Assembly: GCA_017470245.1 (NCBI GenBank)
Contig: JAFUEV010000009.1
Location: 1 to 64,000 of the forward strand
DNA length: 64,000 nt
Source of the DNA: a bacterium
Lineage (GTDB): Bacteria; Cyanobacteriota; Vampirovibrionia; Gastranaerophilales; Gastranaerophilaceae
Reading direction: 5' to 3'
In this document: positions 32,785-42,042 of the stretch, one piece after another
How positions within the stretch are numbered: position 1 is the stretch's first letter
How the letters are laid out: every line of letters starts with the position of its first letter
The notes under the pieces: generated by a model
What the model was told of the DNA's origin: nothing
The model's database searches: none
Seen by the model: the letters and a program-made list of their open reading frames with translations, nothing else
Program-made: the position numbers and the translations under genes

Positions 32785-33762
32785 TTACAAGTTAATATTT
32801 TCTAATATTTCGTTAATATCGATTTCTTCCATACAAGGCGTATATAGTTTTTTCGTGCCTTTTATATATTTACATTTACGTCTGTTACAAGGAACACAAT
32901 CCTTTTTTGATTTTATATTGATTCCGTTACAATAACATCCCGTTCTGTTTACGGGCATGGAACCATATAATCCGATTGATTTTACGCCTAAAGCTGTAGC
33001 TATATGTAATGGACCCGAATCTCCTGAAATCATTAAATCAGCCTGGGAAATAACGGCGCAAGAATCTTCCAGCGATAATATTCCGATATTGTTAACGGAA
33101 TTTTTTATATTTTCTAGTGGTTTTAAAAATTCTTTATCTTCTTCCGACCCATTTAATATTATTGTTCCGTCATATTTATCCTGAATTTTATTCCCAAGTT
33201 CAATCCATTTACCAATAGGATAGGTGCGTCCTTGCCGTTTAGAAAAAACACCGCCTGCATTGATAACAACAAAAGGTCGTTTATAGTTTTTTAAACTTTC
33301 TTTGGCTTTTTGTATTGCATCGTTAGATAAATAAATTTTGATTTGTTTTTCTTCTTTCATTAACGGAAATTCTTTTAGCCCTGTTTCCCAAAAGTTTTTA
33401 ACAGCGTGCATTTTAAAATCTTTTTTATAGATTAATTCTTTATGAATACCAGCTAAAAATAATAATCCTCTTATTTTAAATGAGGGTTGCAAGTTGATTG
33501 CTAAATCATATTTTTCTTGTTTTAATTCATTTGCAATATTAATTGTATATTTTGAAAATAATTTGAATTTAGGGTCTATTTCAATAACTTTTTCTATATT
33601 TTCATCACATTTAAGTAAAAACGATACAATAGGATTTGTCATATAGTGAATAATTGTGTCAGGATACGACTTTTTAACAGAGTGAATTAAATTTGTAGTA
33701 TGAACAACATCCCCTATTGCCCCCGTTCTTATTACTAATATTTTTTTGTTCTTCTTTTCCAT
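32785..33762 (-). CDS. Glycosyltransferase family 9 (heptosyltransferase-like)
   Basis: The 325-residue protein has the GT9 GT-B layout: KILVIRTGAIGDVVHTTNLI at the N terminus, FVVINAGGVFSKRQGRTYPIGKW in the middle, and SGDSGPLHIATALGVKSIGLYG as the sugar-nucleotide site. The C terminus carries the Cys-rich stretch (DCVPCNRRKCKY, TPCMEEI) common in LPS heptosyltransferases. It probably adds a heptose or related sugar to lipopolysaccharide core in the cytoplasm. The ATG lacks a ribosome site. It is convergent with the aminotransferase, five bases apart. Confidence 0.92.
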   Translation of the reverse strand: MEKKNKKILVIRTGAIGDVVHTTNLIHSVKKSYPDTIIHYMTNPIVSFLLKCDENIEKVIEIDPKFKLFSKYTINIANELKQEKYDLAINLQPSFKIRGLLFLAGIHKELIYKKDFKMHAVKNFWETGLKEFPLMKEEKQIKIYLSNDAIQKAKESLKNYKRPFVVINAGGVFSKRQGRTYPIGKWIELGNKIQDKYDGTIILNGSEEDKEFLKPLENIKNSVNNIGILSLEDSCAVISQADLMISGDSGPLHIATALGVKSIGLYGSMPVNRTGCYCNGINIKSKKDCVPCNRRKCKYIKGTKKLYTPCMEEIDINEILENINL

Positions 33763-33785
33763 ATTTTAATATTAGCATAAGATGT

Positions 33786-34598
33786 TTATTGAGTACCAAA
33801 TTTGTTTTGTTGTTTTTCTAAAAGGTATATTCTTGTTGATGTTAATGGATGATCTGATATGTATTGAAGAAATTCCGGCATTTTTTCTTTTTCTTCTATT
33901 TTTTTCATAGCACTTATTCCGCCCTGATTTGTTCCGTACAGTTTATATAACATTTCTCCTGCATATAAATCGGCTTTTGTTTCCTGACTTTTGGAATGTT
34001 TTATAACATCAACAGTAGAAATACTGTTAACAACGGAAGATAATTCATTATTTCTTCCGGTAATTAAGCATAATGTCATTATTGCAATTTGTTTACTGAT
34101 TGATTTTAAGTGATCTTTATGAGAATAGTGTCCAATTTCGTGAGCTAAAATAAAAGCAAGCTCTTGTTCGTTATATTTTTCATCAAGTAATCCTGAAGTA
34201 AAAAATATTGAGCCATCAGCATAAATCCAAGCATTTATATCTTTGTCTTCTTTAACATATATTGGAAAAAACTGTTTATGTTGTATTGAATTATCATTTT
34301 TAATAATTTTTTGTTGAATTTTATTTAAAAGTTCTATTTGTTGTGTATATTTATCAGATATATTTTCTTCTTTATTTTGATATCCTATTATTGATTCTAT
34401 TTTTGTTTGGGTATTAACAGACATTCTATCAATATAAAAGTTTGTAATATGTTGAAAAGAAAATAGAAAAATTGCTATTGCTAAGACAAACCATGCAATA
34501 AGGATAAAAAAATCTTTTAAATCGCTTGAAGAACCGACATTGATATTTGTATCGGTTATTAGTGAATATTGATTGTCGTAATTATTGTTCTTTATCAT
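33786..34598 (-). CDS. M48-family membrane metalloprotease
   Basis: The protein has a membrane segment near residues 25-45, then a protease domain with the HExxH zinc motif in LAFILAHEIGHYSHKDH and the third ligand Glu in QETKADLYAGEML. The C-terminal ISDHPLTSTRIYLLEKQ is the typical DHPxxxxRI M48 ending. GTG 34631 is the longest start; ATG 34598 is preferred because it overlaps the upstream stop and keeps a short N terminus before the membrane segment. M48 proteases (HtpX, BepA, LoiP) handle misfolded envelope proteins. It forms an operon with two YbjQ-family genes. Confidence 0.9.
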   Translation of the reverse strand: MIKNNNYDNQYSLITDTNINVGSSSDLKDFFILIAWFVLAIAIFLFSFQHITNFYIDRMSVNTQTKIESIIGYQNKEENISDKYTQQIELLNKIQQKIIKNDNSIQHKQFFPIYVKEDKDINAWIYADGSIFFTSGLLDEKYNEQELAFILAHEIGHYSHKDHLKSISKQIAIMTLCLITGRNNELSSVVNSISTVDVIKHSKSQETKADLYAGEMLYKLYGTNQGGISAMKKIEEKEKMPEFLQYISDHPLTSTRIYLLEKQQNKFGTQ

Positions 34599-35043
34599 AA
34601 GTGATAGCGGTTCCATAAGCAATAATAGCACAATGAGGAGGCATATTTTTTTCTGTCATAATTTGATTTAACATAACTGTTTCAATTCTTGCATTAACAA
34701 TTATATTGGCGCCTCTTGCTTTTTCTCTCATTCTCAAAATTGCTTCACGTCTTCCTCTGTCAAGAATTGATTCATAAGTAGAAAGCCTTCCGCCAACTAT
34801 ATTTTTTAGTCCTGCTACAAAAGATTTAAAATAGTCACCGGCAATAACAACTTCACCTGTAACCATTTTAATGTTTTTTATTTTACGACTTGTTGTCCAT
34901 TTCTTTGCACCCCAAGATATAATTGGTTTTTTAATTAAAGCAATTTCTCTTTGTTGAATATTTTTATAATGTTTTTTCTCTATTATTCTGCCTGTAGTAT
35001 ATGTAACAACAAGCAGTGTAATCAAAAAAATCAAATCAATCAT
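34582..35043 (-). CDS. YbjQ/UPF0145-family protein with N-terminal membrane anchor
   Basis: The 153-residue protein starts with a hydrophobic segment (MIDLIFLITLLVVTYTTG) and a Lys-rich linker. Its YbjQ (heavy-metal-binding-like) domain follows: VTGEVVIAGDYFKSFVAGLKNIVGGRLSTYESIL, RREAILRMREKARGANIIVNARIET and IAYGTAITY. The family forms pentameric rings; the biochemical role is unknown despite the name. It lies six bases after the soluble YbjQ gene and overlaps the M48 protease start, pointing to a protease-associated membrane ring. Confidence 0.88.
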   Translation of the reverse strand: MIDLIFLITLLVVTYTTGRIIEKKHYKNIQQREIALIKKPIISWGAKKWTTSRKIKNIKMVTGEVVIAGDYFKSFVAGLKNIVGGRLSTYESILDRGRREAILRMREKARGANIIVNARIETVMLNQIMTEKNMPPHCAIIAYGTAITYDKEQ

Positions 35044-35048
35044 GTTTA

Positions 35049-35375
35049 TTAACCTTCGGGTTTATATACTTCAACAGCCGTACCGTAAGCATATACTTCC
35101 GCAGCACCTGCTGCAACAGATGATGTTGCAAGCCTTACATTTACGATTGCGTTAGCATGTAGTTTTTCTGCTTGAATAATCATACGGCTTATAGCTTCTT
35201 CTCTTGCTTCAGTTAATAATTCCGTATAGCTTTTTAATTCACCGCCTATGGCATTTTTTAATCCTGCACCAAAATCCATTACCATATTTTTTGCTCTTAC
35301 TGTGCTGCCTGATACCATTCCGCAATGAGCTTTTATTTTCATTCCTGGAATTGTTTCAATTGTTGTTACTATCAT
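35049..35375 (-). CDS. YbjQ/UPF0145-family protein
   Basis: The compact 108-residue protein covers the whole family domain: VSGSTVRAKNMVMDFGAGLKNAIGGELKSYTELL, AREEAISRMIIQAEKLHANAIVNVRLATS and VYAYGTAVEV. It has no membrane segment, unlike its downstream paralogue. First gene of the YbjQ-YbjQ-M48 operon, with an AAGGAGA site. Function unproven; a homo- or hetero-oligomer with the anchored copy is likely. Confidence 0.92.
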   Translation of the reverse strand: MIVTTIETIPGMKIKAHCGMVSGSTVRAKNMVMDFGAGLKNAIGGELKSYTELLTEAREEAISRMIIQAEKLHANAIVNVRLATSSVAAGAAEVYAYGTAVEVYKPEG

Positions 35376-35441
35376 ATTCTATCTCCTTATAGGAGTATCA
35401 TATATGATTTTTCACAACACTATAACCTATAAATGAAGTAT

Positions 35442-36389
35442 TTATACAACAATTGGTTTTTGAGCTTCAATGTATTTAACAGCACTGCAAGCAGCAATAG
35501 CCCCATCTGCTGCAGCAGTTATTACTTGCCTTAGAGGTGTATTTCTAACATCACCTATAGCATACACTCCTTTTAATGAGGTTTGCATATTTATATCCGT
35601 TTCTATAAAACCTTGAGGAGTTTGGTTAATTTGTCCGTTAAACAAATCTGTATTAGGTGTTAAGCCGATATACGGAAATACTCCGTCAACTTGTAATGTT
35701 GATGTCCCTCCATCTTTTGTACTCTTTAATATGATATTTTCTACAGTATTTGAACCTTTAATTTCAACAGGAACAGCATTAAAAATAAATTCTATTTTAT
35801 TATTTGAAAATGCTCTTTCCTGAAGAATTTTGTCTGCCCTTAATTCGTCACGTCTGTGTATTATGAATACTTTTTGGACAAATTTTGTCAAATAAATGGC
35901 TTCTTCTATTGCCGAATTTCCTCCACCTACTACGGCAACAGTTTTTTCTTTATAAAATGCGCCGTCACAAACGGCACAATAACTGACACCTCTGCCTTTA
36001 AACTCAGCTTCTCCGGGAATATTTAGCTTTTTTGCCTGTGCTCCTGTTGCTAAGATTACTGATTTTGCTTTAAAAATAGTGTCATTAGTTTCTATTTCTT
36101 TTACATCTTTTATTAAGGAAATTCTTTGTATATCAAGCATTGGAAATTTTTCAACACCAAATTTATCAGCGTGTTCTTCAAATTTTTCCATTAATTCAAA
36201 ACCACCGATTAGTGAGAATCCGGGGTAATTTTCTATTTCAAGATAGTTTGAAGGCTGACCGCCGAACATATTTATATCAAGTATTGCTGTTTTTAAGGCT
36301 CCACGTGCGGCATATATACCTGCCGAAAATCCTGCAGGTCCGGAACCTAAAATTATTACATCAAAATTCAGTTCTTTTTTTTCTGTCAT
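35442..36389 (-). CDS. trxB: Thioredoxin reductase
   Basis: The 315-residue flavoprotein has ILGSGPAGFSAGIYAARG for FAD, the redox pair CAVCDGAF near residue 140, VVGGGNSAIEEA for NADPH and VYAIGDVRNTPLRQVITAAADGAIAA at the C-terminal FAD site. It transfers electrons from NADPH to thioredoxin in the cytoplasm, which would supply the thiol peroxidase at 3687-4229 and the thioredoxin-like protein at 58122-58607. Start at 36389 with GAGGGAG. It lies 17 bases after the exported protein gene on the same strand. Confidence 0.95.
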   Translation of the reverse strand: MTEKKELNFDVIILGSGPAGFSAGIYAARGALKTAILDINMFGGQPSNYLEIENYPGFSLIGGFELMEKFEEHADKFGVEKFPMLDIQRISLIKDVKEIETNDTIFKAKSVILATGAQAKKLNIPGEAEFKGRGVSYCAVCDGAFYKEKTVAVVGGGNSAIEEAIYLTKFVQKVFIIHRRDELRADKILQERAFSNNKIEFIFNAVPVEIKGSNTVENIILKSTKDGGTSTLQVDGVFPYIGLTPNTDLFNGQINQTPQGFIETDINMQTSLKGVYAIGDVRNTPLRQVITAAADGAIAACSAVKYIEAQKPIVV

Positions 36390-36406
36390 ACTCCCTCAAT
36401 TCTCCT

Positions 36407-36904
36407 TTATAATCCCAATATACCCGATATGGGTGCACCCGATATTTTGGTACCCTTTACTTGATATTCGACGTAATCTTCTTTCAGAAGTTTCCCATCT
36501 TTATATGTTTTTATACTTATTTTATCAACTCCCGTAAAATTGTCACCTTGTAAAGTTAAAATAGGTGTTTCAACTGACTCCTCATCTGGATATACAGTCT
36601 TTTTCTCAAACTTAACAGTTTTTCCTTTTACGTCATTAACTGTAATATCTGCTCTTGCTCCGGATAATGGATTCATAAGTGTAATAACATCTCCACGTCT
36701 TGTTAATGTCCAAATATCCATACTTGTACTGTCAAAATATTCTTTATTTGTTGTTCTTGTACATACGGCAGTGACTCTCCAATCACCGAAAAATTCTTCA
36801 GGGACTTTGTCACTCATAGAAATATTACCTTCTATAACTTGAGAATAAGCAGAAGGAATACACATACACACTACACTAAATATTATTAATATAATCTTTT
36901 TCAT
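36407..36904 (-). CDS. Exported protein of unknown function
   Basis: The 165-residue protein has a signal peptide (KKIILIIFSVVCMCIPSAYSQ) and a mature domain beginning VPEEFFGDWRVTAVC, a start typical of small lipocalin-like or beta-barrel exported proteins. The remainder is beta-strand-rich (VITLMNPLSGARADITVNDV, PILTLQGDNFTGVDKISIKTY). I recognise no named family. The ATG follows TATAAT directly and has no ribosome site. Probably co-transcribed with trxB. Confidence 0.75.
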   Translation of the reverse strand: MKKIILIIFSVVCMCIPSAYSQVIEGNISMSDKVPEEFFGDWRVTAVCTRTTNKEYFDSTSMDIWTLTRRGDVITLMNPLSGARADITVNDVKGKTVKFEKKTVYPDEESVETPILTLQGDNFTGVDKISIKTYKDGKLLKEDYVEYQVKGTKISGAPISGILGL

Positions 36905-36997
36905 ATTATATATTTAATAATGTTTTTATGTTTGTCAAATCGGTAAGCAGGAATAATATGTTTCATATTTTTGTATATTGAAAAATTTTCAACAATA

Positions 36998-37795
36998 TTA
37001 CACACAAAGTTTTGATAAAAACATTTCTTCAACTTTATCTACATTGTAGAAGATTTGGGCTGCTTTTTTAAATTGTTCGGGGTTTGAACTTACATAGAAC
37101 TTTGTTTCTGCATGTTTTTGAGTATTTAATAAATTAGAATAAGCTAAATCCTCATATATATATTGCGCAAGATATATTGCAGGATTAATAAACATATTTT
37201 TCGGGACAAATTTTGATAAAATATCTAATAAATAAGGATAATGTGTACAACCTAATATTATTTTATCAGGATTATTTTTTAACATCTTATCTATATATAG
37301 TTTTATATTTCCAATACTTGAAAGCTCATATATTTGTGAATTTTCAACTATTGAAACCCATTCCGGACAAGCAATTTCATAAACATTAATCTCTTTATTA
37401 TAGTTTTGTATTTCTTTTTTATATGCGTGAGAATTTATAGTGGCATTAGTCGCAAAAACACCTATATTTTTATAACCGTCATTGGCGATTTGAGCCGAAA
37501 CATTTTGCACTACAGGATAGATTTTGAAATCATAATCATTCTTTAATTCGTCATAAACGATTGCTGATGTTGTATTACAAGCCATTACAACTGCTTTAAC
37601 ACTTTTGTGTTGAAAAAAATCAAAAATATTCTTAGAAATATGAATCAATTCTTCTTTTGTTTTAGAACCATAAGGCAAATTTGCCGTATCCCCAAAGTAA
37701 ATATAGTTTTCATCAGGCAACAAGTTCGTAAGCTCTGAAAAAACGCTTAGACCTCCGACACCTGAGTCAAATATACCTATAGGTTTATTATTCAT
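36998..37795 (-). CDS. murI: Glutamate racemase
   Basis: The 265-residue enzyme makes D-glutamate for peptidoglycan. Seen are IGIFDSGVGGLSV with the conserved Asp-Ser, FGDTANLPYGSKT, the first catalytic cysteine in VMACNTTSA, and the second in LGCTHYPYL. Length and motifs are standard. It starts eight bases inside the amidase gene (GGAG upstream), so both cell-wall genes are translationally coupled. Confidence 0.95.
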   Translation of the reverse strand: MNNKPIGIFDSGVGGLSVFSELTNLLPDENYIYFGDTANLPYGSKTKEELIHISKNIFDFFQHKSVKAVVMACNTTSAIVYDELKNDYDFKIYPVVQNVSAQIANDGYKNIGVFATNATINSHAYKKEIQNYNKEINVYEIACPEWVSIVENSQIYELSSIGNIKLYIDKMLKNNPDKIILGCTHYPYLLDILSKFVPKNMFINPAIYLAQYIYEDLAYSNLLNTQKHAETKFYVSSNPEQFKKAAQIFYNVDKVEEMFLSKLCV

Positions 37796-39857
37796 TTGTT
37801 GTGCTCCGATAAATAGATAAATATTTCACAATGCCGTCCGCTATTGCCTTTGCTGAGTCGTTTTGACGTTGCTCTGATGTTAGGGCATTCCTTTCCGCTT
37901 CATTTGATATAAATCCTAATTCCAAAAGAACTGCGGGCGCTTCTGTGTGATTTATAACATAAAATTTCGACTTAAACAAGCCTCTGTCTAAAGCATTTAC
38001 ATTACTCATTAATTCTTTATGAAGAACCTTTGCTACTTCATATCCGCTATCAGTATAATAGTGTGTTTCTATTCCTTTTATTTCTGATTTTACACTGGCA
38101 TTAATGTGGATACTTACAAAAATATCTGCATTTCTGCTGTTTGAGGTTACAACTCTGTCTTCCAGTGTTAAGGTTGTATCTGTTGTTCTTGTCATTATAA
38201 CATTTGTAAGTCCTTTTTCTCTCAGGTTGTTTCTTACTTTTGTTGCAATTTGAAGGGTTAGGTCTTTTTCTAAAACCCCGTTTCTTAAAGCGCCCGTATC
38301 GTTACCGCCGTGTCCCGGGTCAATAATAATTACTTTATTTCTTATTCGTTCTATCTCCGGAGGTAATGTTTTATTATCTTTTGTATTTTTTTGATTTTTC
38401 TTTTGTCGTTCCATTAAATTGATAAATGGATTTTCTTTTTTAGTTTCCGTTTGTTTTTTTGTTGTATTATCCTGTTTTTTATTTTGTACGGGTTGTTTTA
38501 CGTCTATATCAAGACTTGGTTTTACAGGGGTAACAGTAGTTATTTTATCTTCTTGTTTTGTAAATACAAACCTAAGTTGAGTTGCGTTCAGAGTCTCATA
38601 ACAATCTGCCAGTATATTATTTTTTATCGGGAAAGACATTGAATAAATATTTGTACCGAGTTGTTTTGCTTCATATCCTGTTTTGTTTTTTAGAGCCAAT
38701 GCATTAAATGCATCGGTATCAAAACCTGTAAGGTTGTAAAAAACTAAATTAATGTTTCCTTCCGTTCTTTTTATTGAATATACAATCGGGTTAGAAAACA
38801 TTATGTTTATAACATCTGTACGGTCATTTACATTTTGTTCTTTAAAATAAGTCAGTTCACTTCTTGTGGGGGTAATATTTACTCCCGTAACATTACTGCT
38901 TTTTGCTAATAATAATGTTTGCAAATTTGTTGAATATATTGGTCTATATGCATTTATATTTTCGGTTTTGATTACTATTCTTGCTTTTGAAGGTTCAAAT
39001 TGTCCTATCTTAACAGTTTCTGTTTCCGAAAGACGAAATTCTTTATCTCTTAATTCTTGTAAAACAATTGTATTTGGCAAATCAAAAACTATTCTTGAAG
39101 GATTTGTTAGTGTAAACGGCTTTTCAACATTTATAACACCAATACCGCTTATTAGTAGATTTCCGTTTCGTGGTGATACTTTATCAAGGAAAAATCTTGA
39201 TTTTAGTCTTGCTTGTTTTTGTTCAATATTAGGCCTTACAAGTTCTTGGTCATCTGCTTTAAATGCTTGTTGAACTTTATTAAATATTTCGTCGGATTCT
39301 GTTGTTATTGGTTTTTCTTCTGATATTGCAACAGCTTTTTCATAGTATTCTATTGCACTTTCTTTTGTTTCTTTATAGATTTGGGTTAAATATTGTTGTA
39401 TAGGAGTTTCATTATTTAACTTTATTATTATATTATGTTTGATTTTTAGTACTTTTATTTGTGCCTGATTATAATTAGGTGCATTAGAAATAACTATTCT
39501 TACAACATCAGGTTCTACAGAATTTTGAGCTATTTTAACCTGCTTTAATTTACTGTTTTTTAATTCGTAGTTTGAATTTGGAAAAGTTATAACAGCATTT
39601 TCAATATCAAAAATTATTCTGTCAGGGTCAGTTAATATCATTTTCTTAATATTAACTTCGGATAAATCTTCTTTGCCTGAAGTTCCCAGAAAAATAATAG
39701 AATCGGAATTATCAAAATTAATACTGTTAACTTTTAATGAATCTGCAGCTATTGCCTGATTTTGAAAAAAGGACAAAACGATATTATTGCAACGGCTATA
39801 CGGGGCAAATATCATTAACAAATATATGAAAATAAATACAATTATCCTTTGTACCAT
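37788..39857 (-). CDS. N-acetylmuramoyl-L-alanine amidase with N-terminal AMIN domains
   Basis: The 689-residue protein has a signal peptide (about residues 1-36), AMIN domains at about 40-135 (ILTDPDRIIFDIENAV) and 218-300 (LTNPSRIVFDLPNTIV), possibly a third degenerate one at 330-400, a Lys/Gln/Asn linker, and an Amidase_3 domain from about 498. The zinc site is complete: VIIDPGHGGNDTGA, VLEKDLTLQIA, FVSIHINAS, with the catalytic Glu in VLLELGFISN. AMIN domains target the enzyme to the division site or to peptidoglycan. The long multi-AMIN form is common in cyanobacteria. It cleaves the amide between MurNAc and the stem peptide during cell separation. Overlaps murI. Confidence 0.93.
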   Translation of the reverse strand: MVQRIIVFIFIYLLMIFAPYSRCNNIVLSFFQNQAIAADSLKVNSINFDNSDSIIFLGTSGKEDLSEVNIKKMILTDPDRIIFDIENAVITFPNSNYELKNSKLKQVKIAQNSVEPDVVRIVISNAPNYNQAQIKVLKIKHNIIIKLNNETPIQQYLTQIYKETKESAIEYYEKAVAISEEKPITTESDEIFNKVQQAFKADDQELVRPNIEQKQARLKSRFFLDKVSPRNGNLLISGIGVINVEKPFTLTNPSRIVFDLPNTIVLQELRDKEFRLSETETVKIGQFEPSKARIVIKTENINAYRPIYSTNLQTLLLAKSSNVTGVNITPTRSELTYFKEQNVNDRTDVINIMFSNPIVYSIKRTEGNINLVFYNLTGFDTDAFNALALKNKTGYEAKQLGTNIYSMSFPIKNNILADCYETLNATQLRFVFTKQEDKITTVTPVKPSLDIDVKQPVQNKKQDNTTKKQTETKKENPFINLMERQKKNQKNTKDNKTLPPEIERIRNKVIIIDPGHGGNDTGALRNGVLEKDLTLQIATKVRNNLREKGLTNVIMTRTTDTTLTLEDRVVTSNSRNADIFVSIHINASVKSEIKGIETHYYTDSGYEVAKVLHKELMSNVNALDRGLFKSKFYVINHTEAPAVLLELGFISNEAERNALTSEQRQNDSAKAIADGIVKYLSIYRSTTNE

Positions 39858-39911
39858 ATTATTTATAATAAACGCTAACAGATTAAGGGCAAAAAATTAA
39901 AAAAAAGAAAC

Positions 39912-39941
39912 AAAAAGGCTTGCTAAAAAGGCAAGCTCTTT
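39912..39941 (-). terminator. Terminator after the EF-hand gene
   Basis: Stem GCTTGC (39918-39923) with GCAAGC (39931-39936), extended by A/T pairs; T-rich runs lie on both sides, so it may act in both directions. On the minus strand it follows the EF-hand gene stop by about 20 bases. Confidence 0.75.
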
Positions 39942-39958
39942 TTTTATTTTTTTCTTTT

Positions 39959-40525
39959 TTATGAATTAGAGGATGGATTTAAATCCGGTCTTAATGTATC
40001 AAGAACGCTTGACGTATCATCTTCTACCCCGTCATTATAGAATAAACTTGTATTTGAAGCTCTGTACGATTTGTATTTTTGTTCAACTTCTTCTCTTTGA
40101 CAATTAATGCTGAATTTTGTGATTTCTTCACTTGTAACACGACCGTCACCATTTGCATCTATTTTATTAAAATAAGTTAAAACTGTTGATAACAATGTAT
40201 TATCACAGTTTCCTGAAGTACATAATGCTTGGATTTCATTGTAGGTCAATCCTTTTGACTGCATAGTATTCATAATATTAGTCATATCTTTTCCGCTTAT
40301 TTCACCGTCACCGTCTTTATCAAGTGAATTAAAATTAGTTGTTAAATATTGGAGAAATGTATAATTATTTCCCAAATTCATTTTAGTAGTTGATGAGATA
40401 TTATTTAAATCATCCAAAGTCAGACCTTTGCCTGATTTACTGCTATTACTCATTAAGGTTGAATATGTATCTGTTAAGCCTGCCATTGCTGTAGCAAGCA
40501 AACCTTGTCCGTTTAATAAACTCAT
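39959..40525 (-). CDS. EF-hand calcium-binding protein
   Basis: The 188-residue protein has two canonical 12-residue loops: DKDGDGEISGKD (near residue 76) and DANGDGRVTSEE (near residue 129), each flanked by helices. The N terminus (MSLLNGQGLLATAMAGLTD) has no signal peptide, and the C terminus is acidic and disordered. It probably binds calcium; whether inside or outside the cell is unknown. Two Cys lie between the loops (ALCTSGNCDN). The ribosome site is AAAGGAG. A second EF-hand protein lies at 47339-47878. Confidence 0.88.
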   Translation of the reverse strand: MSLLNGQGLLATAMAGLTDTYSTLMSNSSKSGKGLTLDDLNNISSTTKMNLGNNYTFLQYLTTNFNSLDKDGDGEISGKDMTNIMNTMQSKGLTYNEIQALCTSGNCDNTLLSTVLTYFNKIDANGDGRVTSEEITKFSINCQREEVEQKYKSYRASNTSLFYNDGVEDDTSSVLDTLRPDLNPSSNS

Positions 40526-40633
40526 AGTTTACTCCTTTAGTTACACTACGCCTTAGTAATATATTAATGACGTTTTTATAAAAGTAAACCATTCATTTGT
40601 ATTATTTTATAATGACTTATTATAAAGTTCTTA

Positions 40634-41311
40634 TTAATATTTCATTGCGCTCTCTTGTATAACTTTAGCGGCACAAGTTCTTCCGCTCGAACCGACAAAA
40701 CAATCATTAACAGCATAGTGTCCTGCCGGAACAAGACCTTTGCCGTTAACAATATAAAAGAAAAAAGTATCTCTACCATATCTGTTAGGAGCTCGTGAAC
40801 CGTTTATATCAACAACAATTCGTCCGAGTCTGTTTGCAATATCACTTTCACTTAATCCAAAGGTTCCTGATGGTTCTGCAAAAGTGTACATAATTCCGTC
40901 AGCAGTAATAACTGTTTTTCCTGATGTTAAATCTGTTGCAGGGGAACCATTTAATTGTGTATACATTTGCTGATAAGTTTCGGCATCTGAGCCCATACAT
41001 TCATTTGTAGTTTGGCATTTTTTTATAATATTTGTTACTTGTGCAAATTCATCCATAAAATTTTCATCATTAAAAAATGTATAATCTCCAATAGGATAAC
41101 CGTTATTTCTTGCTATAGTGTACAATGATTGACTTAAAACAGAATGAGCTTTCCTTAATGCTGATACATATTCCATTTTTTCAGTTGATTTAATTGCAAC
41201 AGGAATTGACATAGCAGCAATAACACCTATTATAAAAAGGGTAACAAGAACTTCTGCAAGTGTGAAGCCTTGTTTATTAAATGAAATTTCTTTTAAATTA
41301 TGCATTTTCAT
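40634..41311 (-). CDS. Prepilin-like (type IV pilin/pseudopilin) protein
   Basis: The 225-residue protein has a 15-residue charged leader and the prepilin peptidase site QG-FTLAEVLVTLFIIGVIAAMS with the conserved Glu at +5. The C-terminal domain is globular, with Cys pairs (KKCQTTNEC; NDCFVGSSGRTC) that could form disulfides. This is the assembly signal of type IV pili or type II secretion minor subunits. No other pilus genes lie in the window, so it is a scattered minor pilin or an adhesion subunit. A TATAAT box ends five bases before the ATG and no ribosome site exists, so the mRNA may be leaderless. Confidence 0.9.
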   Translation of the reverse strand: MKMHNLKEISFNKQGFTLAEVLVTLFIIGVIAAMSIPVAIKSTEKMEYVSALRKAHSVLSQSLYTIARNNGYPIGDYTFFNDENFMDEFAQVTNIIKKCQTTNECMGSDAETYQQMYTQLNGSPATDLTSGKTVITADGIMYTFAEPSGTFGLSESDIANRLGRIVVDINGSRAPNRYGRDTFFFYIVNGKGLVPAGHYAVNDCFVGSSGRTCAAKVIQESAMKY

Positions 41312-41358
41312 ACTTATTATATACTATTCCCCAAAAACTTATTTATTATACAATAAAA

Positions 41359-41378
41359 TAGCCTTTACGGCTACTTTA
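41359..41378 (-). terminator. Weak terminator after the Spy-like gene
   Basis: TAGCC and GGCTA form a short stem around TTTAC, flanked by AAAT/ATTTTA runs on the minus strand, next to the stop at 41376. Confidence 0.45.
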
Positions 41379-41876
41379 TTGTTTTTTATATTTTCTGTAT
41401 TCTCTTATTTGTTGGTTTGACAAAATTGCTTTAAATTGTTTTTCGTAACATTTACATATTTCCTTACGTTCCTTTTTTAAGTTCTTTAGATTTCTTTTTA
41501 TTTTCCTATATTCTTTTTTGTCGTAGCACGTTTGTTTTAAATCATATAGTCTTTTATTTTCGCATTTTATTTTTTCGTTTAAACTTAAAACTTCAATTTC
41601 ATATTTATCATTAATTTTATCTGCGGTGCATATTTGAGTGTCGGTTAAATTTAAACACTTATACATTTTATCTTTGTCCTTACCTGTGCATAAAAATGTA
41701 TCAACAGGACAAGGGCGTGTATACATTTTCTTTTCACAAGGTTTTTCACAAGGTTTTTGATAAGGCGCAGAATATGCTTGCTTCTTAGATGGACAGTCAT
41801 TGCAATTACTTGCTGCAAATACGTTCATTGTACTTAAAACAGTAATTGATAAAAATAATAATCCGATTTTTTTCAT
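41376..41876 (-). CDS. Exported Cys-rich protein, Spy/CpxP-like candidate
   Basis: The 166-residue protein has a signal peptide (KKIGLLFLSITVLSTMNVFAA) and a Cys-rich proximal part (NCNDCPSKK, KPCEKPCEKK, RPCPVDTFLC). Then comes an all-helical charged domain with two LTxxQ-like motifs: CLNLTDTQ near residue 78 and ILSNQQ near 155. The LTxxQ pair and high positive charge resemble periplasmic Spy/CpxP chaperones, though the Cys content is unusual. GGGAGAAG precedes the ATG. The family call is tentative. Confidence 0.7.
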   Translation of the reverse strand: MKKIGLLFLSITVLSTMNVFAASNCNDCPSKKQAYSAPYQKPCEKPCEKKMYTRPCPVDTFLCTGKDKDKMYKCLNLTDTQICTADKINDKYEIEVLSLNEKIKCENKRLYDLKQTCYDKKEYRKIKRNLKNLKKERKEICKCYEKQFKAILSNQQIREYRKYKKQ

Positions 41877-41995
41877 TTCTCTTCTCCCGTTATAATTTAG
41901 TACCGAATTAAGTATTAAACATTTGTTGACGTTTTAATATTACAAAAAAGACTAATACAAAATATTAAAATACTTAGGTAAAACGGATAATTTGT

Positions 41996-42025
41996 TTGAC
42001 TAATTTAATTAAAGCATAATAAAAT
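41996..42025 (+). promoter_or_regulatory. Promoter of the 4-TM/WG-repeat/MFS operon
   Basis: TTGACT (41996-42001), an 18-base spacer and TAAAAT (42020-42025), each one base from consensus, lie just upstream of the ATG at 42043. AGAGGG serves as ribosome site. Confidence 0.55.
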
Positions 42026-42042
42026 AGTGCTAAAGAGGGATT

